64,000 nucleotides of DNA, from NCBI RefSeq assembly GCF_028640845.1, contig NC_080539.1:302512516-302576515 (forward strand). Direction: 5' to 3'. The position numbers were made by a program, and so were the translations under genes. Origin of the DNA: Ahaetulla prasina (lineage: Eukaryota; Chordata; Lepidosauria; Squamata; Colubridae). Position 1 is the stretch's first letter. Each line of letters starts with the position of its first letter. This document shows positions 46,340-56,784 of this stretch, piece by piece. The notes below the pieces were generated by a model that saw nothing but the letters and a program-made list of their open reading frames with translations, searched no databases and was not told the origin of the DNA.

Positions 46340-46607
46340 GTTTTTTTTTTATTATTCACATTTATATCCCGCCCTTCTCCGAAGACTCAGGGCGACTTAT
46401 ATTGTGTAAGGCAATAGTCTCATTCTATTTGTATATTTACAAAGTCAACTTATTGCCCCCCCAACAATCTGGGTCCTCATTTTACCTACCTTATAAAGGA
46501 TGGAAGGCTGAGTCAACCTTGGGCCTGGTGGGACTCGAACCTGCAGTAATTGCAAGCAGCTGTGTTTTAATAACAGGCTATCTTACAGCCTGAGCCACCC
46601 ACGGCTC
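46340..46607 (-). mobile_element. tRNA-derived SINE with CGCCCTGAGTCTTCGG tail
   Basis: Reverse-oriented copy of the 16320 family: TTTATATCCCGCCCTTCTCC, GAAGACTCAGGGCGACTTAT, GGTGGGACTCGAACCTGCAG and a tRNA-like end TGAGCCACCCACGGC. This copy keeps the best B box (GGACTCGAACC) of the four. Confidence 0.87.
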
Positions 46608-46711
46608 CTTGGTAACAGATCTAGCCTAGTCAAATTCATCTTCCTTATGCTCTGCAGGACCAAAGCTTATTGTCTAGGGATTTGGGCTGTTTTATTTTGA
46701 TGACAATATTA

Positions 46712-46930
46712 TGATTCCTTGGAGGAGTGGGGCAGTGGCCTAGAGGTGGAGCTCTCGCCTCACAATCAGGAGGCTGTGAGTTCAATCCTAGGTAGAGGCA
46801 GATATTTTCCCTCTATACATTGAGAGTATATCTGCTGAACATAACTCCACATTGGTGACAGGAAGGGCATCGGACCATTAAAACACTCTGCTAGCTCCAT
46901 TCAGTTGCGCAGATTCCACCATGCAAGGGA
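46712..46930 (+). mobile_element. Another tRNA-derived SINE family
   Basis: A tRNA-like head with GTGGCCTAGAGGTGGAGCTC (A-box side) and GTGAGTTCAATCCTAGGTAG (B box) leads to ACAGGAAGGGCATCGGACCA and GCTAGCTCCATTCAGTTGCG, then GGGATTATGGGGTTGCTAAA and a GATGATTATGATTG-type tail. The GGAAGGGCATC and GATGATGAT-like end resemble RTE-clade tails, suggesting such a LINE as partner. Seen once in this window, so its family is not defined here. Confidence 0.62.
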
Positions 46931-47750
46931 TTATGGGGTTGCTAAATGAAGATGATTATGATTGTGATTCTTTGGAATTTGTGGGTAGTCTGTCTTTCTC
47001 CACAGGTGAAACATTTAACTCAACTCCAAGTCCTGGGTTTGGTATCACTCCAATTACCTTAGAGGGTCTTGTTTGTGTTGCTTCCTTTCCAATGCAGCAC
47101 ACATGTGTGAAACAGACAGTATCCTATCATTTGCTCATCATAACTCCCAGAAGAAATGTACATGTAACAAGGATTTGATTATTTTTCTTTTTTCCTAGCA
47201 GATCGAATTGTTTTGCTCACACCCATACAACATTGGAAGAACTATTGATCATGCTGATCTCTCCATATTCTCTGTGTTTTGAAGTTAAGCAGAAGTTAGG
47301 ACAATAGCGGAACAGCTTCCTGTGTAGTAATTGAAAGTGGAATCAGTAATGATAGAATAATACTAGTAGTGATAAGGTCACATGGTTTTAATGTTCCTCC
47401 ATTAAAAAAAGAGTTTTTCTCCCAACAAAAGAGGTTCTTCCCAGTTTCAACTTTCTTTTTTCTTTATTCAAGCAGAATAAAGTATCAGCTTTATCTTGGC
47501 ATCAGTTTATAGAAAATTCAATTATGAGAATCGGTGGATTGTCCCTGAAGACAATCAGTGACCTGAACTAGACTTCCTGGCTTCTCTATAGGGCTCTGTG
47601 TGTAGGGCCGGCAGAAACTGTTAGATAATTTGCTGCATGCAGTCCTGGGACTGATTAACTACTTTGGATTATTGTAACTTTCTAGGCATTAGCTAGGCTA
47701 CACTTGACCTATGAAAATTAATACACTGTTATGTAGTATGCTGCTCTTTC
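46931..47750. other. No gene; weak 5S-like word
   Basis: Around 47250-47302 CATGCTGATCTCTCCATATT and TTTTGAAGTTAAGCAGAAGT faintly resemble the internal promoter region of 5S rRNA. It is too weak to call. Otherwise unclassified. Confidence 0.35.
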
Positions 47751-47756
47751 CTGCCC

Positions 47757-48272
47757 TGTCATCTGTTTCATCTTTCACTTTCATCATTTTATTGACCTTT
47801 CCTTGCCCAGCAGATTCCTGTTTTGTACAAGTACCTTTCCATAACCACTTGATAACTCATGGAGTTATTATACATTTTATATATGCTTACTGTCTTTCAT
47901 CTTGAAAGTTTTTAACAAACTAGCTGCTGTCAGTAAATCAGTAGTTATAGAAATGATGGATTTCTTTACAATTGAAATGCTTTGAGCATTTACATTTATT
48001 GACTCCATTTTAAGCATCTTCTGTTTCATCCTTCACGTTATTGACCTTCCCCTGCCCAGCAGATTCCTGTTTGTGCAAGTGCATTTCCATAACTACTTGA
48101 TAACTCATGGAGTTATTATGCATTTTACATATGTCTTTCATCTTGAAAGCTTTTAACAAACCAGCTGCTGTCAGTGTTACAGAAAGTGACTATAAAAAAT
48201 GATGGATTTCTTTACAATTGAAATGCTTGGAGCATTGTCTATACACATTTATTAACTCCATTTTAAGCTCAT
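47757..48272 (+). repeat. Tandem duplication of about 255 bp
   Basis: Two consecutive units, about 47757-48016 and 48017-48272, share TCTGTTTCATC, GCCCAGCAGATTCCTGTTT, ACTTGATAACTCATGGAGTT, GTCTTTCATCTTGAAAG, AGCTGCTGTCAGT, GATGGATTTCTTTACAATTG and CTCCATTTTAAGC in the same order. They differ by scattered substitutions and small indels, so the duplication is not recent. No coding capacity. Confidence 0.9.
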
Positions 48273-48389
48273 GGCAAATGAGTGAGTTTCATAACTTTAT
48301 ATAAAGATTGGATACGGTACTTTACTGGGTACCTAATCAATGTTTTTTTACATAAACTCCCATATCTCTTTGTGGCAAGATTTTTATGG

Positions 48390-49204
48390 CCTTATAGCAG
48401 GGGTGAAATCTATTTTTTTTTGCTACCGGTTCTGTGGTGGGGCATGGCTTGGTGGGGGTTCATGTGACTGGGTGGGCATGGCTATGTGATTGGGGGATCA
48501 AACAACAGAAACTCACTAGCAATGTCCTGCTGGAGCAGGGTTGGACTAGATGACCTCCAGGTCCCTTCCAGCCCTGGATTATCCTCTGAAGCTGCGTCTA
48601 GTGCCAGGTTTGTACTCCTTCCTTCCTCTCTTCCTTCCTTCCTTCCTTGCCTCCTTTCTTTCTCTCTCTCTCTCAAAAACGAACCCCCCCACACACACCC
48701 CGTTTTCCCTTCCAGCAGGCTTGCTGGACAAGCCAAAATATGAGGTGGGGGGTGGGAAGTCCATTTTCTCTTCCAGCAGGCTTGCTGGACAAGCCAAAAA
48801 ACGGGGGGGGGGAGTGGGAAGTCCGTTTCCTCTTCCAGCAGGCTTGCTGGACAAGCCAAAAAACAGGGTGCAGGAGAGTCCGTTTTTCCTCCCAGCAGGC
48901 TTCAGGGAAACTTCAGGGAAGCCTGCTGGGAGGAAAAACGGACTCCCCCACCCCATTTTTTGGCTAGCACATAGCTGAACTGCGTGCGATCATCAAAGGC
49001 TTTTTTTTTTTTACTTTTAAAGCATTTTTTCTTCCACCGAAAAAATGCTTTAAAAAAAAAACCCTCTGATGATCACGCGGCTGAGCTGGGCATGGGCAGG
49101 GGGGGCAGGGATTATTGCTATCGGTTCTCCGAACCACCCGCCGCCATCGCTATCGGATCGCGTGATCCGGTCCGATCCGGGAGCATTTCACCCCTGCCTT
49201 ATAG
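48390..49204 (+). mobile_element. hAT-like non-autonomous element with internal minisatellite
   Basis: A 799-bp element (48398-49196) with inverted ends CAGGGGTGAAAT and ATTTCACCCCTG. A perfect 8-bp duplication, CCTTATAG, lies at 48390-48397 and 49197-49204. Inside are a CR1-tail-like word (GGGTTGGACTAGATGACCTC), a CCTT/TCTC microsatellite (48617-48676) and a 60-odd-bp tandem repeat (48713-48905). A palindrome of the AAGCATTTTTT type lies near 49018-49054. No transposase. It inserted inside the PAPLN intron. Confidence 0.9.
48713..48952. repeat. Minisatellite of about 62 bp units plus inverted end
   Basis: Three units begin with TTCCAGCAGGCTTGCTGGAC then AAGCCAAAA and a G-rich linker (from about 48713, 48771 and 48833). 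A fourth partial unit reads CCCAGCAGGCTTCAGGG at 48891. Directly after it the inverse AAGCCTGCTGGGAGGAAAAA, CGGACTCC completes a hairpin. CAGCAGGCTTGCTG is itself palindromic. Multiple long open frames on both strands come from this repetition and should not be read as genes. Confidence 0.85.
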
Positions 49205-49735
49205 TCAAAATGCCATCTAGGTTTGTTTGGCGCCTAAAGAAAGCTTTTACAAAATTCAAATTTCTGTTTTTTTCCTCAGCTAATGAAATATATTTGATAT
49301 TTTACATTCTAAAATTCTACCATGGATGTCCATGTTTGGAAAATAATCTAAAGTTCTTTTCAGTGCTGCCTATAATGTAATGGCAGCTGCATCTTAAAGT
49401 GGCTTTAAAAAGAAATGAATAGAAGATTGCGCCATTAGCCATACTTGCTAAATAGAAGTTCAAGTTACACTCCAAAATCAAGTACCTCTGAATACCAAAA
49501 AATGACATCAAATAATGAGGTGGTCTATTACATTTGTATCCTATTTATAGCCCTTTGACAGGCATCCTCTCACCACTGTTGGCAATGGGCTTTGGGACAA
49601 AAATATACTGTATGTAGCTCTTCTGGTGTTAACTTCCTATGTTCTCAAGAATGAATATTTTCCTGCGAGTTTAAACCTACTCAGGGGTGAGGTAGAAACA
49701 ATATTCTTTATTATCATTTTATCCAGGTCTGATTA
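49205..49735. other. No gene or recognised repeat
   Basis: Short open frames only; unclassified intronic DNA. Confidence 0.4.
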
Positions 49736-49738
49736 AAA

Positions 49739-50304
49739 ATACCGTATTTTTCTGAGCACCGCCGTATAAGAAGCACCTTACTTTTTGGAGAGGAAAATAA
49801 GAAAAAAGCTGATTGGCTGGTGGATTGGCCTCCTGGAATACCCCAATTAGCTGTTCCCAGAGGTGAATTTTAGCAACAGGTTCCTTGGTTGTGAGCTCTG
49901 TGCCTTGCTTTTTTTTTTTTTGCTTTTTTTTTCTGCCTCTGAAACTCCATTTCAGAAAAAACTTTTTTCTGCCTCTGAAAGCCTCCAAAACAGAACTTCA
50001 GAAAAAAAGTCTTAAGTCTGTTTGGGAGCTTCTTTTCTAAAGCTCTATTTGGGGGCTTTTTTTCTGAAGCTCTGTTTGGAGCTTCTTTTCTGAAGCGCCT
50101 TGAAGCTTCATTTGGGGCTTTTTTCCTAAGCTCCGTGAAGCTGCGTTTGGGGCTTATTTTCTGAAGCTCCGTTCTTTTTTCAGCCTCTGAAACCTCCGTT
50201 TGAGAAGCTGGGAGGGGCTACATTCAGAGTATAAGACACACCCAGATTTTCACCCTCTTTTTTTGGGGGGAAAGATGCATCTTATACTCCGAAAAATACA
50301 GTAA
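49739..50304 (+). mobile_element. MITE with TACCGTATTTTTC terminal repeats
   Basis: It begins TACCGTATTTTTCTGAGCAC and ends CTCCGAAAAATACAGTA, with ATAAGAAGCACCTTACTTTT mirrored by AGATGCATCTTATACTCCG. The interior is a run of degenerate repeats of TTTTCTGAAGCTC and GTTTGGGGCTT (49990-50200). Such 'accgtatttttc...ataagacgcacc' elements are common in vertebrates; the exact family was not assigned. Confidence 0.75.
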
Positions 50305-51111
50305 TCGCCAAAAAAGGAGTTGGCTATTAGCACAAAATTCTGTTATTTTCCATGTAGCAGCCATGAGGAAGCATGAACAGATTCAAGGCCTTGAGAAAGT
50401 TTAGCTTTAATTTCAACAACAACAGAATGCCTCTTGAAATATTTTATTTGTATTTCAAGGGAAGGTCACATTGGTGCCAGTAAGGGATTCCTTTGAACTT
50501 TATAATCTTTTTGTGTTGTAGCACCTGCTGTTTGGAACAATCTTTCACCAAATCCCAAAATTAATTTGTTAGACTTTAGAAAAGCTTTAAAAACATGGTT
50601 TCTCCCTTCCCCTGCATTGGGTCAGGATGCGAGATGACATCATCTTTGCTATTGTTGGTTTTAAGGTTAAATTTGACTCCTACTGTGAGTTGGACTAAAA
50701 CTTCTAAAACTGTAGGATTAGAATACTTACCAGTCCAGCCAAAGGGAATTACATTGTATTGAAATCTACAGCTTCTTGGCAGTTTTTAGATCCTGCACCT
50801 GGGTCTGGAGATTAAGATTCAAGCTAGGCTTTATAATCTTTTACCAGCTGTTCAACTTGTACCAGAACAAAGTAGGCTTGTTTGGTCACTGCAGAACTCC
50901 TCGTTCTTTTGACACAATGTTTGAAAACCTTGAATGAAATCATGATTAACAGTCCAGTAAATGGGGGCTTTCCTATACAACATAGAAGATCACCCTTCAT
51001 AAAATTTACCTAATATGGGTTTATAGTGAGAACAAAAAAAGAACGAGTTCTTTATAGGTAAACAGAAATAACTTTTTATTAAAAGGATTAAAAGAGAGCA
51101 TGCACATATAC
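50305..51111. other. No gene or recognised repeat
   Basis: A stretch near 50515-50640 (GCACCTGCTGTTTGGAACAA, CTTTCACCAAATC, TTAGAAAAGCTTTAAAAACA) may be an old LINE fragment, but I could not support a translation. The rest is unclassified. Confidence 0.35.
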
Positions 51112-51419
51112 CCATTATCCAGTGGTGGGATTCTACCAGTTTAACAACCGGTTCATTGAGTGAGCGAGCGAGCGAGCGTGCACACTTTGCAGAAAATTGA
51201 ATTTACGCATTGCTGAGAGAAAGGAAAACAGCTGAGGAGCAGCAATCTACTCTGCCACCCTGATCAGCTGGGCTTCAGAAGCAGAAATATAGGTATAACA
51301 CAGAGGCGGGCAGGCCCACTTCAAAGAAAGAGAGAAACGTTTCGCTCATGGCTGAAAGTCAGAACAAACAGTTCTCCCGAACCGGTCTGAACCAGTAGAA
51401 TCCTACCACTGCCATTATC
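51112..51419 (+). mobile_element. hAT-like non-autonomous element, perfect CCATTATC duplication
   Basis: The element at 51120-51411 begins CAGTGGTGGGATTCTACCAG and ends CAGTAGAATCCTACCACTG, strongly inverted ends. The octamer CCATTATC is perfect at 51112-51119 and 51412-51419. A short GAGC tetranucleotide run follows the left end (TGAGTGAGCGAGCGAGCGAG). The interior differs from the GGTGGGTTTCA family, so this is a related but separate subfamily. Confidence 0.9.
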
Positions 51420-51479
51420 ACAATATTCCTTTCCAAGGTAAGATACATTATGGAAGGCTTATGAAAGGAACAATAAGCT

Positions 51480-52830
51480 GAAGAAATGAAATTTGATAAG
51501 GGAAAAATGGAAATCTGGCCACATTTAGTTTACATCAACATCTTTCGCTATTCCTCTCAATACTTTTCTGTCCTTGCAAACTCTTCCTGCTTCCACTTTC
51601 ATTCATTTCTCAATGATCTCTTGAAGAACAAACATTTGTTCTTCATCCAGCTATCCTTGCTAAAGCCGCACTGGACTTTCTATAAGTTATTCATTCTTAC
51701 CTTCTTTGCAATCAGAATTCTGCCAGATATCTTTGCAAGCACACTTGAAAAATTAACCCCTCTCTGCTTTTTGCATTCTTCTGGCTAAGTATACCACAGC
51801 AGCCTTCTTCCAATTGTCAGGCACAAATACAGACTTCACCCACACAATTAAGCAGGTAATGCAGTCACTCCATAAAAATCCCATAAGCAAGTTTTCATGT
51901 TTTTCCAGTTACATCATCCGCACCTTTACCATTTTTCATTAACCTGACAGTGCTTACAGCTTTCTTTTCATCCATTATTTCTTGGATACTAAGCTGCCAT
52001 CATCCCTTCAGGTCTGTTGTATTGCAATTCATTTTGTTATTTTTAAGCCATTCATTCCTTATTACCGGTTTCCAGGCCAACTTTTTACTAATATTAAACC
52101 TGTTCTGTATTTTCTCTGCTTGTTTCAATCTTATCCAGTCCGTGCTCTTTGAACACATTTTTGCAAATGTTTTTTGTATTTATATGCATTATACCAGGTA
52201 TTTCCTCATTTTTATAACTGTCACCCCTATAGCTGCATTCTTGTCTCATGTACAGACTCTTTCATTTCTTCATTCCTCCAAATATACTTTCATACTTCCC
52301 ATTAGTGTAATTCCAAACCCTCCTGTGATTCCTGCAATTGCTTTTTTTCATTCTCTTACAAGCATTTTCCTTTTTCCAATTTTTATACCCACTTTCTATC
52401 TATTTTATGGATAGATAAAAGATTTCTTTTTCATAAAGAAATCTTACTATCTAGTTTTTCTGTACTTTTTTCACTTATTTTCTTTCATGTCCATTTTCTC
52501 CACAATTCACCAAATATTAACATAACCAGAAATAATGTTTTCCTAATTTGGTAGCAAGCATCATTCTTGAATCCTTAATTCTGTCAAACTTTCAACATGC
52601 AAAATAAAATCAAGCCTACTTACATATCCATTGTCTTTCAATGTGTATGCATGAACAGATGTAGTTTCAAGTCACATATTCAAAATGAACACACTTTTGT
52701 CTAAACGTATTTTCCACTCATCATTTTCACTCATTCTTGGGTGTCTAAAAGGTCCAATAATGTTTTTCATCTTATCATCTTGTCTTTAATCATCCATTCA
52801 TGTCACTTAGCAGATGTTATGGTCATCATC
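51480..52830 (-). pseudogene. Antisense LINE with endonuclease and RT remnants
   Basis: On the minus strand, starting from the right, DEWKIRLDKSVFILNM and HAYTLKDNGYVSRLDFILHV (about 52740-52590) fit the C-terminal part of an APE endonuclease. Next come QEIMDEKKAVSTVRLMKNGK then GADDVTGKT (about 51990-51880), like the MKNGKAAGVDEVTGE block before the RT. Then, with frame shifts, LADNWKKAAVVYLA-like and LAKISGRILI words (about 51830-51700) resemble the start of an RT domain. Stops and shifts are frequent. The + frames at 51486-51788 and 51950-52414 are shadows. The clade was not settled. Confidence 0.55.
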
Positions 52831-53690
52831 TGATGGACCCATTGATATTTATTGCTACCTCCCATCGTTCCCTGCTTATAGTGGAGACAGTACTAGTCTA
52901 TTCCGGCACAATTGGACATATTGCAAACACAACCAAAGCCCATGTTTACCACAAATATGTTTATTCTATTCAATGCAAAGTAGGATCTTTACTCTAGAAA
53001 CTGCAGAATAATTAGGAGATACAGGTGTATATTCCCACAATTCAGAATATATTAGGCAAAATACTTATAGCACATTTTTTTAAAAAAAATCCAGACTTGG
53101 GGTTTTGATTTGTTAAATTAAATCTCATTTCAGTTTCAATATGTAGACAGTATTTTGGAATGGAATTTGGGTTTTACACCTTTTCTCTGTTTGATATTTG
53201 GAATTCTTAAATTAAGTCTTATTCATATACAGTTTGAAATGTACAGGATTACATAAAACGAATGAAAGGCCAGAGATATATGGTGGTTGGTTTAGAGACA
53301 CCTATAGAATATGATGGCTGTTATGTTGCAATGTAAGCTCCTTAGATGTGGGGGAATGCAGTGTGGAAACATAGGAAGAAGGGGGTTCTTTCCACAGAGT
53401 AAAGAAACATTGGAGCTTGGAATTTGTGGTGTGCAGGAAAAAGCTATTCACAGGATGTATCTAATATGCAGATAGTTGCTTTAGGCTGGCAAGATTTGTA
53501 TCTATAGGAGAACCATAAAGAACTACTCAGAAGTAATTTCATGTATCATTCTTGATTCTTGGACCTGTCACATATAACCACACTTGTCCTCCTCCCCCCA
53601 TAGACCTTTCTGAGTTGATCTTAATTATACCCATAAAGATGTTTGGAGAGGACCAAGTGTTTTTATGGGATTTCTCAAAATAAAGAGGAA
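52831..53690. other. No gene or recognised repeat
   Basis: Unclassified intronic sequence. It ends at the (ACT)n run of 53693-53720. Confidence 0.4.
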
Positions 53691-53692
53691 AC

Positions 53693-53720
53693 ACTACTAC
53701 TACTACTACTACTACTACAG
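53693..53720. repeat. (ACT)n trinucleotide microsatellite
   Basis: A run of about nine ACT triplets directly upstream of the SINE at 53735. The translated frame shows it as a run of tyrosines, which is an artefact. Confidence 0.9.
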
Positions 53721-53734
53721 TTATTATAAAAATA

Positions 53735-54076
53735 AAGGTAAAGGTTTCCCCTGTCCAGTTGTGTCCAACTCTAAGGGGCAGTGGTGCTCATCTCTATTTC
53801 TTAGCAGAGGGAGCCAGCATTGCCCAAAGACATTCCCATGGTCATGTGGCCAGCATGACTATACGCCGAGGCACACAGAACACTGTTACATTTCACCAAA
53901 GTGGTACCTATTTATCTACTCTCATTGGCATGCTTTTGAATTGCTAGGTTAGCAGGAACTGGGGCATGTAACAGGGACTCACCCCATTGCGTGGCGTTCA
54001 GGTTTCAAACCTTGGCTGTCAACTTTCCAGCTGACAAGCTCGGTATCTTTAACCATTGAGCCATCGCACCCCCTTA
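53735..54076 (-). mobile_element. Old, diverged Sauria-type SINE
   Basis: A reverse-oriented SINE. The tail side is AAAGGTAAAGGTTTCCCCTG and the body follows the family with many substitutions (TGTGTCCAACTCTAAGGGGC, GGTCATGTGGCCAGCATGAC, AACTGGGGCATGTAACAGGG). It ends in AACCATTGAGCCATCGCACC. No clear duplication was found. It appears older than the copies at 296, 11852 and 35308. Confidence 0.82.
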
Positions 54077-54252
54077 TACTTATTATATTAACCATGTGTT
54101 GAAAATCTCTTTCTAGCAGAACGTGCTCAAACTTTTATCCATTATTACTCTTCTTGACTTGAGTATCCTTGGATATGTCGAGGGAGAAAATGAAAAGAAC
54201 AGAATTTATTTATGAATGCTAGTGGCATAAACCAGATTTTTTTAATGGCTAG

Positions 54253-54621
54253 TGTCAGGCCTGGAAACCATACTAGGCTTTAGGGTTCCAGACGCTGCCA
54301 CATTTTTCCCCTGAGGGGAAGAAGGGGGGTTGAGGGCTTTGGTAACATTCTTCAAGCGGTCAAGGTCGGATGGTGTTCACATCTGCAGGAGGAGTGGCGA
54401 GAAGATATTCGAATGAACTGGGAGAACGTGGGACCATGTGACCAGCAAAGGGGTTAGGGGGGTGGGACTCTTGGGGTTTGTATAACTAGGAAAAGAATCC
54501 GGAAGTTCAGTTTTGGAATTTCACTCATCGTGTGCCAGTTTCCTTATGCTAGTAAAGAACTCTGAAAGACAATGGCTTCTGAGTTTTTTTATGCAGAAGA
54601 GGTTTTTCTGGAACCTTGACA
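54253..54621 (+). repeat. 5' LTR of the chromovirus element
   Basis: Begins TGTCAGGCCTGGAAACCATA and ends GAACCTTGACA. It carries TTTGTATAACTAGGAAAAG, a possible TATA-like site, and CTAGTAAAGAACTC further on. It differs from the 3' LTR for example in CCCCTGAGG versus CCCTTGAGG, CAAGCGGT versus CAAGTGGT and ATAACTAGG versus ATAACTGGG. Confidence 0.93.
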
Positions 54622-54864
54622 TTATTCCAAAATTCCTAACTTTCTTTTTAACGGTACCCTCTCCTCCACTCGGAGGGGGCCCGTTAGGGGTGCTGGGCCC
54701 CAGCCTCCGCAACCTCCACAGCGGTGCAAAGACCCAGCGAATATGGAAGGGCAGCAAGCTGAAAGCGTGGAAGTAGCACAGAGGTTGGAATCTGAGGACT
54801 TAGTCGAAATCACCTACTTCCCATCGGAAGATATGACTCAAAACCCAGTGGTAGAGCCTGCTTG

Positions 54865-55795
54865 TCCAGGCCTGACAGGCATCCCCCCTTGGAAAAGAAG
54901 CTATATCCTAGGAAAGAAAACAAATAATTAATAAAGAAGAGTGTCAGTGGTCCACACTTCCCTTCTACCCCCCTCTCCCCCCTCCAAGAGGTTTTTTAGG
55001 TTTGTCAGGGAAAGTGTCGTGAAACCCTAAAGCCTAGTATGGTTTCCAGGCCTGATAGGGGGCATGGACTTCGTTCCAATGCCTGAACTCCCCGTGCAAC
55101 CCCCCACTTCCGTTTCCCTAACGGACTGGATGAATTTGTTGAAAAAAGGTTGGGAAAATACAAAAAAGGCCTTAGCTGTAACAGCTCGAAATTACAAAGC
55201 CCAAAGTGACAAACACCGTTCCCTTCAACCCCCTTTTCGCATTGGAGATAAAGTCTTTTTATCTACTAAGTATCTGAGGTTGAGAATACCCAGCAGAAAA
55301 TTTGGTCCAAAATTTTTGGGTCCTTTCCCCATTGTAAAGATTATTAATCCCGTTACCATCCAACTCAAGCTCCCTCGAATGTTGGGAAAATACACCCGGT
55401 ATTCCATACCAGCTTATTAAAACCTGCTAGACAATCTGGACTGAGACCTCAACCTGCCGCTCCCCCACCACCCTTGATAATCCAAGGTGAAACCCACTAT
55501 GAAATCAAGAAAATCCTTGACTCTAGACTATACAGAGGTCAATTACAATATTTAGTCCACTGGAAGGGATATCCATTATCTGAATCTACTTGAATCAAAA
55601 GTTGGAAAGTAAATGCGGACAATTTGATTAAACAATTTCACGACACTTTCCCTGACAAACCTAAAAAACCTCTTGGAGGGGGGAGAGGGGGGTAGAAGGG
55701 AAGTGTGGACCACTGACACTCTTCTTTATTAATTATTTGTTTTCTTTCCTAGGATATAGCTTCTTTTCCAAGGGGGGATGCCTGTCAGGCCTGGA
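54865..55795. repeat. Inverted repeat inside the LTR element, arms about 160 bp
   Basis: 54865-55023 is a near-exact reverse complement of 55636-55795, the 3' interior plus the first 13 bp of the 3' LTR. A further 30 bp at about 55024-55053 (CCCTAAAGCCTAGTATGGTT then TCCAGGCCTGA) are the complement of the LTR start. The arms enclose the integrase-tail segment, about 600 bp. An inverted copy of the element's own 3' end has therefore replaced most of gag-pol. Confidence 0.9.
55064..55680 (+). pseudogene. Integrase C-terminal tail with chromodomain (Ty3/gypsy)
   Basis: The frame at 55064-55420 reads WMNLLKKGWENTKKALAVTA, PFRIGDKVFLSTKYLRLRIP then RKFGPKFLGPFPIVKIINPV, the standard integrase C-terminal GPF/Y module of Ty3/gypsy elements. 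A short frame change leads to a chromodomain at about 55488-55660: GETHYEIKKILDSRLYRGQL then QYLVHWKGYPLSEST and NADNLIKQFHDTFPD. A TGA stands where the conserved tryptophan codon after ESTxx would be expected (about 55591). Chromodomains direct integration to marked chromatin in related elements. Confidence 0.88.
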
Positions 55796-56151
55796 AACCA
55801 TACTAGGCTTTAGGGTTCCAGACGCTGCCACATTTTTCCCTTGAGGGGAAGAAGGGGGGTTGAGGGGTATGGTAACATTCTTCAAGTGGTCAAGGTCGGA
55901 TGGTGTTCACATCTGCAGGAGGAGTGGCGAGAAGATATTCGAATGAACTGGGAGAACGTGGGACCATGTGACCAGCAAAGGGGTTAGGGGGGTGGGACTC
56001 TTGGGGTTTGTATAACTGGGAAAAGAATCCGGAAGTTCAGTTTTGGAATTTCACTCATCGTGTGCCAGTTTCCTTATGCTAGTAAAGAACTCTGAAAGAC
56101 AATGGCTTCTGAGTTTTTTAATGCAGAAGAGGTTTTTCTGGAACCTTGACA
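55783..56151 (+). repeat. 3' LTR of the chromovirus element
   Basis: Same ends as the 5' LTR (TGTCAGG...CTTGACA) and the same 369-bp length. It is preceded by a purine-rich CCAAGGGGGGATGCC, a plausible polypurine tract for plus-strand priming. It is followed by the target duplication GCTAG. Confidence 0.93.
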
Positions 56152-56156
56152 GCTAG

Positions 56157-56784
56157 ACTTCAAATGTAATTTTCAATCCTCTTTAAGTTGCCACCTAAAT
56201 ACTTTGTAAATGTAATGAGCAGCAGCAATAACCTTAAGAAACAGGAAGGAAAATTGCAACCAACACAAGGATCAGATAAAAAAATCGGAGTCCAGGCCAG
56301 AAATGCAATTTGAGAAAATGTCTCAGACATGTCCCTCCCTAGATCTCATGAAGAAAAAGGGGGAACGGAGGGAAGCACATTCAGACTTGCAAGATTCTGT
56401 AATATCAGCTTGCACATCTTTGGTTTCCAAGTTTGTTTACCTTGGAAGGCTGACAAAAAGAATGTCAAAAAGAACTTTAGTAGATAATCTGATATAGACA
56501 CTGCAGCTCACTGTTTTAATTGTTTTTCAGATTCCCAGAAAGGCCCATACATCTTGCAAAAGTAATCAAGAATAAATAAGTCTCTGAATTCTGTGTCTTT
56601 CTTCAACTATCCATTGGTAGATAGATTACTCTTTTTTGAACTGAAACATGATAAATATTTTCCCTTCTCTCTGTCCTATGTATATATGTGCATATGGAAA
56701 AGTCTACAAGGCAAACTGACTCTCCCTTGTAAGAGGGACAGATTGTGAGTTGCCGCACGTTATTTCTTGAGCATAGATAGAAGC
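56157..56784. other. No gene or recognised repeat
   Basis: Unclassified intronic sequence between the LTR element and the small MITE before PAPLN exon 57113. The open frame at 56303-56497 has no known motif. Confidence 0.4.

Larger units (their letters stand above)
54248..56156 (+). mobile_element. Deleted chromodomain Ty3/gypsy LTR retrotransposon
   Basis: Two 369-bp LTRs (54253-54621 and 55783-56151) start TGTCAGGCCTGG and end CCTTGACA. A perfect 5-bp target duplication, GCTAG, flanks the element at 54248-54252 and 56152-56156. The LTRs differ at only a handful of positions, so the insertion is recent. The interior is only about 1.16 kb. It holds a possible short gag start, an inverted piece, and the integrase tail with chromodomain. 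Protease, RT, RNase H and the integrase core are missing, so it cannot move by itself. Confidence 0.93.

Noticed and set aside
47240..47310. Weak resemblance to 5S rRNA internal promoter sequence
   Set aside because: Only scattered identity around GAAGTTAAGCAG; no full 5S structure and no repeat copy in the window.
48713..48905. Regular repeats that could suggest a CRISPR-like array
   Set aside because: Units are contiguous minisatellite copies with similar linkers in a eukaryotic intron; there are no unique spacers or associated genes.
48486..48978. Several overlapping 80-140 aa open frames on both strands
   Set aside because: They come from a minisatellite with 62-bp units and its inverted partner within a hAT element; no domain is present.
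51950..52414. A 154-aa + strand frame with hydrophobic, membrane-like composition
   Set aside because: It is the antisense shadow of a LINE whose endonuclease and RT motifs are readable on the minus strand.
53665..53952. A frame beginning with a run of tyrosines
   Set aside because: This is an ACT microsatellite followed by an old SINE.
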